From assembly GCF_030687715.1 (NCBI RefSeq), contig NZ_CP117445.1, positions 1 to 64,000 of the forward strand: 64,000 nt of DNA, written 5' to 3'. The DNA is from Pseudomonas sp. FP2196. Its GTDB lineage: Bacteria > Pseudomonadota > Gammaproteobacteria > Pseudomonadales > Pseudomonadaceae. Within the stretch, counting starts at the first letter, position 1, and each line of letters starts with the position of its first letter. Of this stretch, positions 40,124 to 48,650 are shown one piece after another. The notes under the pieces were generated by a model that worked only from the letters and a program-made list of their open reading frames with translations, was not told the DNA's origin and searched no databases. A program made the translations under genes and the position numbers.

Positions 40124-40225
40124 AAAACCTGTGGGAGCTGGCTTGCCAGCGATCGCGCAGTGTCAGCGACATCAATGTCTGCTGAACGGACGCAATCGCT
40201 GGCAAGCCAGACTCCCACAGGTTTT
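40124..40225. repeat. REPIN: inverted pair of REP units, third family
   Basis: Arms 40124-40153 and 40195-40225 share the core GTGGGAGCTGGCTTGCCAGC; the second has one inserted base. It lies directly after the TerC gene. Confidence 0.88.
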
Positions 40226-40260
40226 TTCATGCACCGATAAATCTGCGTCAATGCACAAAA

Positions 40261-40354
40261 CCTGTAGGCCTTCGCCTGCTCGCGATAGCGGTCTGCCAGT
40301 CGGCAACAATTTTGAAGCTGATGGCCCTATCGCGAGCAGGCTCACTCCTACAGG
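40261..40354. repeat. REPIN with one degenerate arm
   Basis: Arms 40261-40288 and 40327-40354. The right arm is a good CTATCGCGAGCAGGCTCACT unit; the left arm matches at its ends but has diverged in the middle. Confidence 0.75.
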
Positions 40355-40541
40355 GGATCGTGTTGATTTCAGATGAGGCGGATGAACCGCTTTTCATGAC
40401 ACTTTTGTTTCAATCAGCACTTTAGCTGTGCAATGCTGGCGCCCAGACCGTTAGCCAACTACAGCTTAAGTATCAGAACGTAGAAACCGCGCGGTACCGT
40501 CAACTTGCCTCTCTGGGGCGCTGCTATTACAGGGGGTCTGC

Positions 40542-42200
40542 ATGCTCACCCTGCTCAATCTTCTTTCTGCCGTCGCCCTGCTGATCTGGGGCACGCACAT
40601 CGTCCGAACCGGCATCCTGCGGGTGTACGGCACCAATCTGCGCCATGTGATCGGCCAGAACATGTCCAAGCGCTGGCTCGCGTTCGTCGCCGGTATCGTC
40701 GTGACCGCGATGGTGCAGAGCAGCAACGCCACCGCCATGCTCGTCACCTCCTTCGTCGGCCAAGGCCTGATGGCGCTGACCCCGGCGCTGGCGACCATGC
40801 TCGGTGCCGACGTCGGTACGGCGCTAATGGCGCGGGTGCTGACGTTCGATTTGTCGTGGCTGTCGCCATTGCTGATTTTTCTCGGGGTGATTTTCTTTCT
40901 GTCGCGTAAACAGACGCGGCTCGGGCAGATGGGCCGGGTCAGCATCGGTTTGGGGCTGATCATTCTCGCGCTGCAATTGATCGTCGAAGCGGCTGCACCG
41001 ATCACCCACGCCCAAGGCGTGAAAGTGATTTTTGCTTCTCTGACTGGCGACATCCTCCTCGACGCCCTGGTCGGCGCATTGTTCGCGATGATTTCTTATT
41101 CCAGCCTTGCCGCCGTGTTGCTCACCGCGACGCTGGCCGGGGCTGCGGTGATCAGTTTGCCGGTGGCGATCGGTCTGGTGATCGGTGCGAATATCGGCAG
41201 CGGCATTCTGGCGTTCATGAGCACCAGCATGCAGAACGCTGCGGGCCGGCAAGTGGCGCTGGGCAGTCTGTTGTACAAGCTGATCGGCCTCTTGTTGATC
41301 ATCCCGGTGCTCGATCCGCTGGTGCACTGGATCGACAGCCTCGATTTCAGCCCGCAGGAAATGGTCATCGGCTTCCATCTGCTCTACAACACTGCGCGCT
41401 GCCTGATCCTGCTGCCGAGTGTCGGGCCGATGGCACGGCTATGTGCCTGGTTGCTGCCGGAACGGCCGGAGGTCAACGGCACGGCCAAACCCCGTCATCT
41501 CGACGCGACCGCGCTGGTCACGCCCAGCCTGGCCTTGGCCAATGCCGCGCGGGAAACCCTGCGCGTGGGCGATCTGCTCGACAACATGCTCGACGCCACT
41601 CTCGACGTGCTGCGTGGCAAGCAAACCGCCGTCACCCAGGAAATCCGTCGGCTGACCGATGACATCGAGTCGCTGTGCAGCGCGATCAAGCTGTATCTGG
41701 CACAGATGCCCCGCGAGGACCTCGGCGAGCACGATAGCCGGCGCTGGGCGGAGATCATCGAACTGGTGATCAACCTGAAACTGGCCAGTGATCTGATCGA
41801 ACGCATGCTGCGCAAGATTCAGCAGCAGAAGACTTCGCAGCGTCGTTCGTTTTCCGAAGAGGGGCTGGAGGATTTGGCCGTCCTGCATCAGCAACTCATC
41901 GCCAACCTGCGGTTGGGCCTGTCGGTATTTCTCAGCGGCGACCGCGAAAGCGCTAGGCAGTTGTTGCGCGAGAAACGGCGCTTTCGTGCACAGGAACGGC
42001 GTTTGGCCCATGCGCATGTCAGCCGTTTGCAACGCAAGATCGTGCAGAGTATTGAAACCAGTTCGCTGCATCTGGAGTTGATTGCAGACATGAGACGGCT
42101 CAATTCGCTGTTTTGCGGCAGCGCGTATGTGGTGTTGGAAACGGCGGATACCGGGGCGCTGGCGGCGGATGATATGAGCGACATTACGCATTCGCCTTGA
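40542..42200 (+). CDS. Na+/phosphate cotransporter (NptA/PNaS family) with PhoU-like tail
   Basis: A 552-residue protein. The membrane part (about 1-300) contains the duplicated QSS-type repeats of Na/Pi cotransporters: VTAMVQSSNATAMLVTSFVGQG and MISYSSLAAVLLTATLAGAAV. A long cytoplasmic helical region (about 340-530) resembles PhoU. It would import phosphate or, as for some bacterial homologues, mainly export it. An AGGGGG site precedes ATG 40542. Neighbouring genes give no functional hint. Confidence 0.9.
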   Translation: MLTLLNLLSAVALLIWGTHIVRTGILRVYGTNLRHVIGQNMSKRWLAFVAGIVVTAMVQSSNATAMLVTSFVGQGLMALTPALATMLGADVGTALMARVLTFDLSWLSPLLIFLGVIFFLSRKQTRLGQMGRVSIGLGLIILALQLIVEAAAPITHAQGVKVIFASLTGDILLDALVGALFAMISYSSLAAVLLTATLAGAAVISLPVAIGLVIGANIGSGILAFMSTSMQNAAGRQVALGSLLYKLIGLLLIIPVLDPLVHWIDSLDFSPQEMVIGFHLLYNTARCLILLPSVGPMARLCAWLLPERPEVNGTAKPRHLDATALVTPSLALANAARETLRVGDLLDNMLDATLDVLRGKQTAVTQEIRRLTDDIESLCSAIKLYLAQMPREDLGEHDSRRWAEIIELVINLKLASDLIERMLRKIQQQKTSQRRSFSEEGLEDLAVLHQQLIANLRLGLSVFLSGDRESARQLLREKRRFRAQERRLAHAHVSRLQRKIVQSIETSSLHLELIADMRRLNSLFCGSAYVVLETADTGALAADDMSDITHSP

Positions 42201-42248
42201 ACGTCTGGGGCTGGGGTCAGTCAGTAACTCAGAGTTCGGCCTCAAAGG

Positions 42249-42327
42249 CCCCATCGCTGGCAAGCCAGCTCCCACAGGGTTTAAGGCGTTCACAAAACCT
42301 GTGGGAGCTGGCTTGCCAGTGATGGGG
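42249..42327. repeat. REPIN: inverted pair of REP units, third family
   Basis: Arms about 42249-42281 and 42295-42327 carry TCGCTGGCAAGCCAGCTCCC and its inverse with a short spacer. It fills the gap between the Na/Pi symporter and peptidase genes. Confidence 0.88.
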
Positions 42328-42375
42328 TCCTGACTGACGACACGGATCTCCAAATCAGCCGTATGGAAGCCTGTT

Positions 42376-43767
42376 ATGCGTTGCCTGTTGTTCGCCTGTC
42401 TGTTGCTCGGTTCACTCCCCTCTTTTGCCCTGGATCGTTTTCAGGTCGAAGGCTATGCGTTGCCCAACGGTTTGCAGTTGCTCCTCAAGCCCGGCACCGA
42501 ACGCGGGCATGTGGCGATCCGGCTGGTGGTGGGCGTCGGCCTCGACGACTTTGACTGTGACGACAAAGAGCTGCCGCATCTGCTTGAGCATCTGCTGTTC
42601 AGCGGCATCGACGCCACGGGAGAAGGCGGCCTCGAAGAACGCATGCAGGCGCTCGGTGGCGAGTGGAACGCCTTCACCAGCAACGCCGACACCACGTTCG
42701 TCATCGAAGCCCCGGCCAAGAACCAGCGCAAGGTGCTCGACCTGCTGCTCGATCTGCTGACCCAGACCCGCATCGACGACAACGCAATCAACGCCGCCAA
42801 ACGTGTGGTCGAGCGTGAGGACGGCGGTCACTACACCAAGCTGCAACGCTTTCTCGACCGTCAGGATCTTGGCCATACCGCGAGCAACCAACTGGCGGTC
42901 GAACTGGGCCTGAAATGTCCGCAACGCGCGGAGGTCGAGCACCTGACCCAAGAGCAACTGGATAAGGTGCGCAAGGCCTGGTACGCGCCGAACAACATGA
43001 GCCTGATCGTCGTCGGCGAACTCGACAAATTGCTGCCGGCCTATCTGGAACGCGCTTGGGGCGCGCTTGACGCGGTCGAACCGAGCGAACATCGCCCACT
43101 GCCGGACATCCGCTCCAGCGCTGCCCACGAACGCACCCTCACCCGTGGTTTTATCGGCGACAGCGCCAAGCTGCACTGGCTGGTGCCGGAGCCGGTGCTG
43201 GACGATCAGTACGACCAGACCTTCGACATCCTCAAGGACTACCTCGACTGGGCGCTGTATCGACAGATACGCCTGAACCACGGTTTGTCTTATGGGCCGT
43301 GGGCCGAGCGCGAAGTGTTTGGTGGTGTCGGCTTCATGAGCCTGAATGCTGATCTGGATCGCGATGACGTTGACGAAGCCATCCAGGTGCTGGAAACCCT
43401 CAAGGCTGATCTGCTGAAAAACGGCCTCGATCCGGACACCTTTGCCCGCATCAAACAAGCCGCCATCGCCCATCAGGCCTGGGCGGTGCAAGGCAACAGC
43501 GCGCTGGCCGATTACTACTGGAGCGCGTTGGGTGACTATGAGGACGGCCGCTTCGCCAACCCTGCGCGGGAGCTGCATGGTGTGACGCTGGAAGCGGCGA
43601 ACAAGGCCATGCGTGAGTTGTTGCTGCAACCGGGGTATCTGCGGATCGAGAAGCCATTGATCAGTGATGATCAGGTGTTGTGGCTGAGTGCGGGTGCGGT
43701 GGGTGTGTTGCTGCTGATCCTGATTGGCTGGCGCCTGCGTCGCCGCCGAAAACCCGCCGAACGCTGA
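42376..43767 (+). CDS. M16-family zinc metallopeptidase, membrane-anchored
   Basis: A 463-residue protein with a signal peptide (about 1-18) and a C-terminal membrane helix (about 432-452) followed by a basic tail. The inverted zinc motif HLLEH is at H68-E71-H72, and E148 lies 76 residues after H72, matching HxxEH-x(74-76)-E. The second M16 domain (about 200-420) lacks the zinc motif, as is normal for one half of the family. It should face the periplasm. The substrate is unknown; insulinase-like peptidases usually degrade small peptides. Confidence 0.88.
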   Translation: MRCLLFACLLLGSLPSFALDRFQVEGYALPNGLQLLLKPGTERGHVAIRLVVGVGLDDFDCDDKELPHLLEHLLFSGIDATGEGGLEERMQALGGEWNAFTSNADTTFVIEAPAKNQRKVLDLLLDLLTQTRIDDNAINAAKRVVEREDGGHYTKLQRFLDRQDLGHTASNQLAVELGLKCPQRAEVEHLTQEQLDKVRKAWYAPNNMSLIVVGELDKLLPAYLERAWGALDAVEPSEHRPLPDIRSSAAHERTLTRGFIGDSAKLHWLVPEPVLDDQYDQTFDILKDYLDWALYRQIRLNHGLSYGPWAEREVFGGVGFMSLNADLDRDDVDEAIQVLETLKADLLKNGLDPDTFARIKQAAIAHQAWAVQGNSALADYYWSALGDYEDGRFANPARELHGVTLEAANKAMRELLLQPGYLRIEKPLISDDQVLWLSAGAVGVLLLILIGWRLRRRRKPAER

Positions 43768-43862
43768 CCCTGTAGGCGTGAGCCTGCTCGCGATAGCGGT
43801 GTATCAGCCGCAGAAATAGTGACTGAAGGACCGCTATCGCGAGCAGGCTCACTCCAACAGGG
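43768..43862. repeat. REPIN: inverted pair of REP units
   Basis: Arms 43768-43800 and 43830-43862, core AGCCTGCTCGCGATAGCGGT and its inverse. The family is the same as the pair at 40261. Confidence 0.88.
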
Positions 43863-43945
43863 GGATGTGTTGGTTTTAAGTGACCATCAGCCCCGCCGGC
43901 GGTACTCTGTCGACGTTTTTCCCTTCGACTGTTGTGAATCGCCAA

Positions 43946-44974
43946 ATGCCAAAAATACCCCAGATAATCCAGCGCGTTCTCGAACTGATGAAGCGCTATC
44001 CCGGGGTCATTGCGCTTGGTGGTTTCATCTCCGGGGTCGGCAGTTTCATCCTGGTCGACCGGCAACAGGGCCTGGCGAGCTGGATCACCACGATCATGCT
44101 GCTGAGCTGGATCTGGCTGATGCTGGAAAACAGCCTGACCAAGCTGTTCACGCGGATTTTCAAACGGGAAATTCCCCAGCCGCTGCTGCGTTACGCAACG
44201 CAGATGATCCATCAGGAAAGCCTGTTTTTTGTCCTGCCGTTCTTCTTCATCACCACGACGTGGAACAGCGGCCAATTATTCTTCACCGGGCTGTTGAGCA
44301 TCGCCGCACTGATTTCGGTGATCGATCCGCTCTACTACAAATGGCTGGCGCCGCGACGCTGGGCGTTTCTCGCGCTGCACACCCTGACCCTGTTCGCCGC
44401 CCTGCTCACCGCGTTGCCGGTGATCATGCACCTGACCACTTCGCAGAGCTTCAAATGGGCGCTGGGCATCGCAGTCGTGTTGTCGTTCCCGAGCCTGGCC
44501 TCGATCTTCCCCATCCGCACGCTGCGCAACGCGTTGGCGATTCTCTGCATTACGGTGGGGATTGGCGGCGTCGGCTGGGTGCTGCGTTCTTGGGTGCCGC
44601 CGGCGACGCTGTGGATGACCGACGTGGCAATCAGCACGCAATTGCAGGATCGCACCCCCGGCGCCAGCCTCGACGAAGTCAGTGCCGAGCAGATCCGCAA
44701 CGGCGGGCTCTACGCCTACACCGCGATCAACGCGCCGCGCGGCCTCGATGAGCGGATTTATCACGTCTGGCAGTTCAACGGCAAAGAGGTCGATCGCATC
44801 GCCCTCGATATCCATGGCGGGCGCAAGGAAGGCTACCGGGCGTGGACGCACAAGCAGAATTTCCCAGGCAATCCGGCGGGCAAGTGGCAGGTTCGGGTGC
44901 TGACCGAGGATGGCCAGTTGATCGGCGTACTGCGTTTTGAAGTGAAGGACAGCACAGCGGTCAAAGAAAAGTAG
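43946..44974 (+). CDS. DUF5924/DUF2914 membrane protein
   Basis: A 342-residue protein. About seven hydrophobic segments occupy residues 20-225. A periplasmic C-terminal domain (about 235-340) has the DUF2914-like pattern IYHVWQFNGKEVDRIALDIHGG and GKWQVRVLTEDGQLIGVLRFEV. Function is unknown; the C-terminal domain looks like a small beta-sandwich. ATG 43946 (MPKIPQIIQRVLEL) is preferred over GTG 43880, whose extra 22 residues have no conserved look and begin inside the REP-adjacent spacer; neither has a strong ribosome site. Confidence 0.75.
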   Translation: MPKIPQIIQRVLELMKRYPGVIALGGFISGVGSFILVDRQQGLASWITTIMLLSWIWLMLENSLTKLFTRIFKREIPQPLLRYATQMIHQESLFFVLPFFFITTTWNSGQLFFTGLLSIAALISVIDPLYYKWLAPRRWAFLALHTLTLFAALLTALPVIMHLTTSQSFKWALGIAVVLSFPSLASIFPIRTLRNALAILCITVGIGGVGWVLRSWVPPATLWMTDVAISTQLQDRTPGASLDEVSAEQIRNGGLYAYTAINAPRGLDERIYHVWQFNGKEVDRIALDIHGGRKEGYRAWTHKQNFPGNPAGKWQVRVLTEDGQLIGVLRFEVKDSTAVKEK

Positions 44975-45028
44975 TCAGGTTCGTGCTATTACGTATGCCA
45001 GCGTAAACAGCCGAAAAGCACGGAGCTT

Positions 45029-46177
45029 ATGACCAGCCGTTCAATGACAGGCAGTGCCCAACTGGACACGTCGATCACCCCTGCCCGCCTGCGGGTTACC
45101 GGGGACTGGACGCTCGCCCATTACGCCGACCTCAAGCAACTGAGCGAAAAGCTCCACGGCCAATACGACGCCAGCACTCCGATTGATCTGAACGGCCTCG
45201 GTGCCCTCGATACCGCTGGCGCCTCGTTGCTGGTGGAACTGCTTGGTTCCGAACGCCTCGGCAAATCCGCCGAACATCCCGATTGCACGATTTCCTCTGC
45301 TGATCGCGCGCTGCTGCAAACCGTGTATCAGTCGCTGACCGATTTCTGCGTGCCGATCAAGGAACCGGAAGTCAGCGTCAGCGTGCAGTTGCTGACGCGC
45401 ATCGGCCGCGCCGTCGACACGATCTGGCAAGACACCCTGCAACTGCTCGGCTTCGTCGGGTTGATTCTCGAAACCATCGCCCGCAACCTGTTCCGGCCCA
45501 AGCGCTGGCGGATCACGCCGATGATCGCGCACATCGAACAGACCGGCCTCGACGCCGCACCCATCGTGGCGTTGCTGACCTTTCTGGTCGGCGCGGTGGT
45601 GGCGTTTCTCGGCGCGACGGTGCTGGCCAGTTTCGGCGCGACGATTTTTACCGTCGATCTGGTGGGCTTCTCGTTCCTGCGTGAGTTCGGCGTGTTGCTG
45701 ACGGCGATCCTGATGGCTGGCCGCACCGCCAGTGCGTTCACCGCGCAGATCGGTTCGATGAAGGCCAACGAAGAAATCGACGCGATCCGCACCCTGGGCC
45801 TCGACCCCATGGAGTTGCTGGTGGTGCCACGGGTGCTGGCGATGCTGGTGGCGTTGCCGATGCTGACATTTCTGGCGATGCTCTCGGGCATCGTCGGTGG
45901 CGGCGTGGTCTGCGCGGTGTCGCTGGATATTTCGCCGGCGATGTTCCTGTCGCTGCTGCAATCGGACATCGGCATTCAGCATTTCCTGGTCGGGCTGGTC
46001 AAAGCGCCGATCTTCGCTTTCCTGATCGCCGCGATCGGTTGCCTGGAAGGCTTCAAGGTCAGCGGCAGCGCCGAATCGGTCGGCGCCCACACCACCTCCA
46101 GCGTGGTGCAGTCGATTTTCGTGGTGATCGTGCTCGACGCGGTGGCCGCGCTGTTCTTCATGGAGATGGGCTGGTGA
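45029..46177 (+). CDS. Mce/Mla-type ABC permease with fused N-terminal STAS domain
   Basis: A 382-residue MlaE/YrbE-like permease. Residues about 10-110 form a STAS domain (LDTSITPARLRVTGDWTLA, then LNGLGALDTAGASLLVELL), normally a separate MlaB subunit, fused to a membrane part (about 130-382) with EFGVLLTAILMAGRTASAFTAQIGSM and EEIDAIRTLGLDPMELLVVPRVLA. It is the first gene of a four-gene lipid-transport operon. Its stop overlaps the next start as GTGA. Confidence 0.93.
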   Translation: MTSRSMTGSAQLDTSITPARLRVTGDWTLAHYADLKQLSEKLHGQYDASTPIDLNGLGALDTAGASLLVELLGSERLGKSAEHPDCTISSADRALLQTVYQSLTDFCVPIKEPEVSVSVQLLTRIGRAVDTIWQDTLQLLGFVGLILETIARNLFRPKRWRITPMIAHIEQTGLDAAPIVALLTFLVGAVVAFLGATVLASFGATIFTVDLVGFSFLREFGVLLTAILMAGRTASAFTAQIGSMKANEEIDAIRTLGLDPMELLVVPRVLAMLVALPMLTFLAMLSGIVGGGVVCAVSLDISPAMFLSLLQSDIGIQHFLVGLVKAPIFAFLIAAIGCLEGFKVSGSAESVGAHTTSSVVQSIFVVIVLDAVAALFFMEMGW

Positions 46178-46977
46178 GTCGTCTACCCCGCGCGCCCGCC
46201 GAAGCGGTGATCGAAGTTCGTGGCCTGTGCAATCGTTTTGGCAGCCAGAGCGTGCACGAAAACCTCGATCTGGATTTGTACAAAGGCGAAATCCTCGCCG
46301 TGGTCGGCGGTTCCGGCAGCGGCAAGTCGGTGCTGTTGCGCAGCATCGTCGGCCTGCGCCGGCCCAGCGAAGGCAACGTCAAAGTATTCGGCCAGAACCT
46401 GCCAAGCCTTTCCGAGCACGAGCGCTCACTGGTCGAGCGGCGCTTTGGCGTGCTGTTCCAGAAAGGCGCGTTGTTTTCCTCGCTGACAGTGACCGAGAAC
46501 GTCGCCCTGCCGCTGATCGAACACGCCGGCCTGAGCCGCCACGATGCCGAGCATCTGGCCGCGGTCAAACTGGCGCTGGCCGGGTTGCCGCTGTCGGCGG
46601 CGGACAAATACCCGTCGTCTCTGTCTGGCGGCATGATTAAGCGCGCGGCCTTGGCGCGGGCCTTGGCGCTGGATCCAGACATCCTGTTTCTCGACGAACC
46701 CACCGCTGGTCTCGATCCGATCGGCGCGGCGCAGTTTGATCAATTGATCCTGACCCTGCGCGACGCGTTGGGCCTGAGCGTGTTTCTAGTGACCCACGAC
46801 CTCGACACGCTCTACACCATCACCGACCGCGTGGCGGTGCTGGCGCAGAAGAAAGTGCTGGTCGCTGGTCCCATCGACGTCGTTTCGGAAACGGATGACG
46901 CGTGGATTCACGAATACTTCCACGGCCCGCGCGGCCGCTCGGCGCTGGACGCCGCCAAATTGCTTAACGAGGTCTGA
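46174..46977 (+). CDS. Mce/Mla-type ABC transporter ATPase, GTG start
   Basis: A 267-residue ATP-binding subunit (MlaF-like). Walker A is GGSGSGKSVLLR (about 46-57), the signature SLSGGMIKRAALARAL (about 150-165), Walker B ILFLDEPTAGLDP, and the switch histidine is in LVTHDLDTL. The GGM in place of GGQ is typical of the Mla ATPases. GTG 46174 overlaps the permease stop by four bases; the following MlaD-like gene starts one base after its stop. Confidence 0.94.
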   Translation: MSRLPRAPAEAVIEVRGLCNRFGSQSVHENLDLDLYKGEILAVVGGSGSGKSVLLRSIVGLRRPSEGNVKVFGQNLPSLSEHERSLVERRFGVLFQKGALFSSLTVTENVALPLIEHAGLSRHDAEHLAAVKLALAGLPLSAADKYPSSLSGGMIKRAALARALALDPDILFLDEPTAGLDPIGAAQFDQLILTLRDALGLSVFLVTHDLDTLYTITDRVAVLAQKKVLVAGPIDVVSETDDAWIHEYFHGPRGRSALDAAKLLNEV

Positions 46978-46978
46978 C

Positions 46979-47917
46979 ATGGAAACCCGAGCCCATCATG
47001 TGTTGATTGGCCTGTTCACCGTCATCGTGGTGGCCGGCGCCCTGCTCTTCGGTCTGTTCCTGGCCAAGTCCAGCGTCGATACCGAGTTCAAGGATTACGA
47101 GATTGTCTTCAGCGAGGCGGTCAGTGGTTTGTCCAAGGGCAGCCCGGTGCAATACAGCGGGATCAAGGTCGGCGATGTGATCAACCTGCGCCTTGATCCG
47201 CAAGATCCACGGCGGGTGCTGGCACGGATTCGACTGGCCGGTGACACCCCGGTCAAGGAAGACACCCAGGCCAAACTGGCGCTGGCCGGGATCACGGGGA
47301 CGTCGATCATCCAGCTCAGCGGTGGTACGCCCGAGAGCCCGAAACTGCGTGGACATGACGGTAATCTGCCGACCATCGTCGCCTCGCCTTCGCCGATTTC
47401 GCGCCTGCTCAATGACAGCAGCGACTTGATGACCGGCATCAGTGCCCTGCTGAATAACGCCAACCACATGTTCTCTGCCGAGAACGTCGAACGTGTCAGC
47501 AACACCCTCGCCCATCTGGAACAGACCACCGGCACCATCAACGATCAGCGCGGCGACATCAAACAGGCCATGCAGCAACTGGCGGCCGTCGGTAAACAGG
47601 CCGGCAACATGCTCGAACAGACTTCACTGCTGATGCGCAATGCCAACGGTTTGCTCAACGATCAGGGCAAACAGGCACTGGGCAGCGCCGAGCAGGCGAT
47701 GAAGTCGCTGGAACAGAGCAGCGCGACCATCAACGGCCTGCTGAGCAAGAACCAGAACTCCCTCGACAACGGCATGCAGGGCCTCAATGGCCTCGCCCCG
47801 GCGATCCGCGAACTGCGTGAAACCCTGACGTCGCTGCGTGCCATTTCCCAACGCCTGGAGGCCAACCCCAGCGGTTACCTGCTGGGCAGTGACAAGAACA
47901 AGGAGTTCACGCCATGA
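46979..47917 (+). CDS. MlaD-like (Mce-domain) lipid-transport protein
   Basis: A 312-residue protein with one N-terminal membrane anchor (about 7-29) and one Mce domain (about 38-115: YEIVFSEAVSGLSKGSPVQYSGIKVGDVI). A long helical C-terminal part (about 140-300) with repeated Asn/Leu heptads probably forms an oligomeric tunnel or coiled coil. That tail is longer than in MlaD of about 180 residues and more like the PqiB/Mce type with extended helices. The last four bases overlap the lipoprotein start. Confidence 0.92.
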   Translation: METRAHHVLIGLFTVIVVAGALLFGLFLAKSSVDTEFKDYEIVFSEAVSGLSKGSPVQYSGIKVGDVINLRLDPQDPRRVLARIRLAGDTPVKEDTQAKLALAGITGTSIIQLSGGTPESPKLRGHDGNLPTIVASPSPISRLLNDSSDLMTGISALLNNANHMFSAENVERVSNTLAHLEQTTGTINDQRGDIKQAMQQLAAVGKQAGNMLEQTSLLMRNANGLLNDQGKQALGSAEQAMKSLEQSSATINGLLSKNQNSLDNGMQGLNGLAPAIRELRETLTSLRAISQRLEANPSGYLLGSDKNKEFTP

Positions 47918-48540
47918 AGCTGACTCGCCTCGCCCTCCTCGCTGCCGGCTTTTCCCTGATTAGCGCCTGCTCGATCTTGCCCAAGTCGGAGCCATCGGAC
48001 GTTTATCGCTTGCCGAGTGCACAAGTACCCGCCTCGGCCAGTTCGGCGGCGCCGCAGCAGTGGTCGCTGCGCCTGAACAAGTTGCAGGCCAGCGAAGCGT
48101 TGAACCGGCCGAGCATCGCGGTGATTCCGCAGGGCGACGTAATCAGCAGCTACAAGGCCTCACGCTGGAGCGATCCGGCGCCGGTGCTGCTGCGTAATCG
48201 GCTGCTCGATGGGTTTCAGCGTGATGGTCGCGTGACGCTGCTTAGCACCGATGACAGTAACTTTGCGGCGGATCTGGAGCTGGGCGGGAATTTGCAGGCG
48301 TTTCAGACTGAATATCAGGGCAATCAGGCCAGCGTCGTGGTGCAAGTCGATGCGCTGCTGGTGCGTGGCTATGACCAGCGGATTCTCGCCAGTCGCCGCT
48401 TTGAAGAGCGTCAGCCGTTGAACGATGTGCAGGTGCCGGCGGTGGTGGCCGGGTTTGGCCAGGCCAGTGATCGCCTGACCGCGAAGGTTGTGGCGTGGGC
48501 GGTAGACCAGGGTCAGAGGCTCGCTCCCCCCAAACCCTAG
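47914..48540 (+). CDS. PqiC-like transport-associated lipoprotein
   Basis: A 208-residue ABC-transport auxiliary lipoprotein. The signal peptide ends in a lipobox, LISACS, with C19 as the lipidated residue. The mature part follows the PqiC/DUF330 pattern: VYRLPSAQ, then LRLNKLQASEALNRPSIAV and YKASRWSDPAPVLLRNRLLDGFQ. It probably sits on the outer membrane and connects the Mce protein to it. ATGA overlap with the preceding gene marks it as the last gene of the operon. Confidence 0.9.
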   Translation: MKLTRLALLAAGFSLISACSILPKSEPSDVYRLPSAQVPASASSAAPQQWSLRLNKLQASEALNRPSIAVIPQGDVISSYKASRWSDPAPVLLRNRLLDGFQRDGRVTLLSTDDSNFAADLELGGNLQAFQTEYQGNQASVVVQVDALLVRGYDQRILASRRFEERQPLNDVQVPAVVAGFGQASDRLTAKVVAWAVDQGQRLAPPKP

Positions 48541-48551
48541 GCCCGACACAA

Positions 48552-48645
48552 TCCCTGTGGGGCTTGCCCGCGATGGCGGTGTGTCAGTCACCAGAGATTC
48601 TGGATGTGCTGCCCTCATCGCTGGCAAGCCAGCTCCCACAGGTTT
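48552..48645. repeat. REP pair, partly degenerate
   Basis: Left unit about 48552-48576 (CCTGTGGGGCTTGCCCGCGA) and right unit about 48615-48645 (TCGCTGGCAAGCCAGCTCCC) face each other. The left unit differs from the third-family core at several positions. Confidence 0.75.
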
Positions 48646-48650
48646 CTCTA

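Larger units (their letters stand above)
40102..40541. other. Non-coding interval with two REP pairs
   Basis: The first 260 bases are two adjacent REP inverted pairs. The remaining 180 bases, up to the Na/Pi symporter start, should hold its promoter; I see no clear Pho box or other named operator there. Confidence 0.5.
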
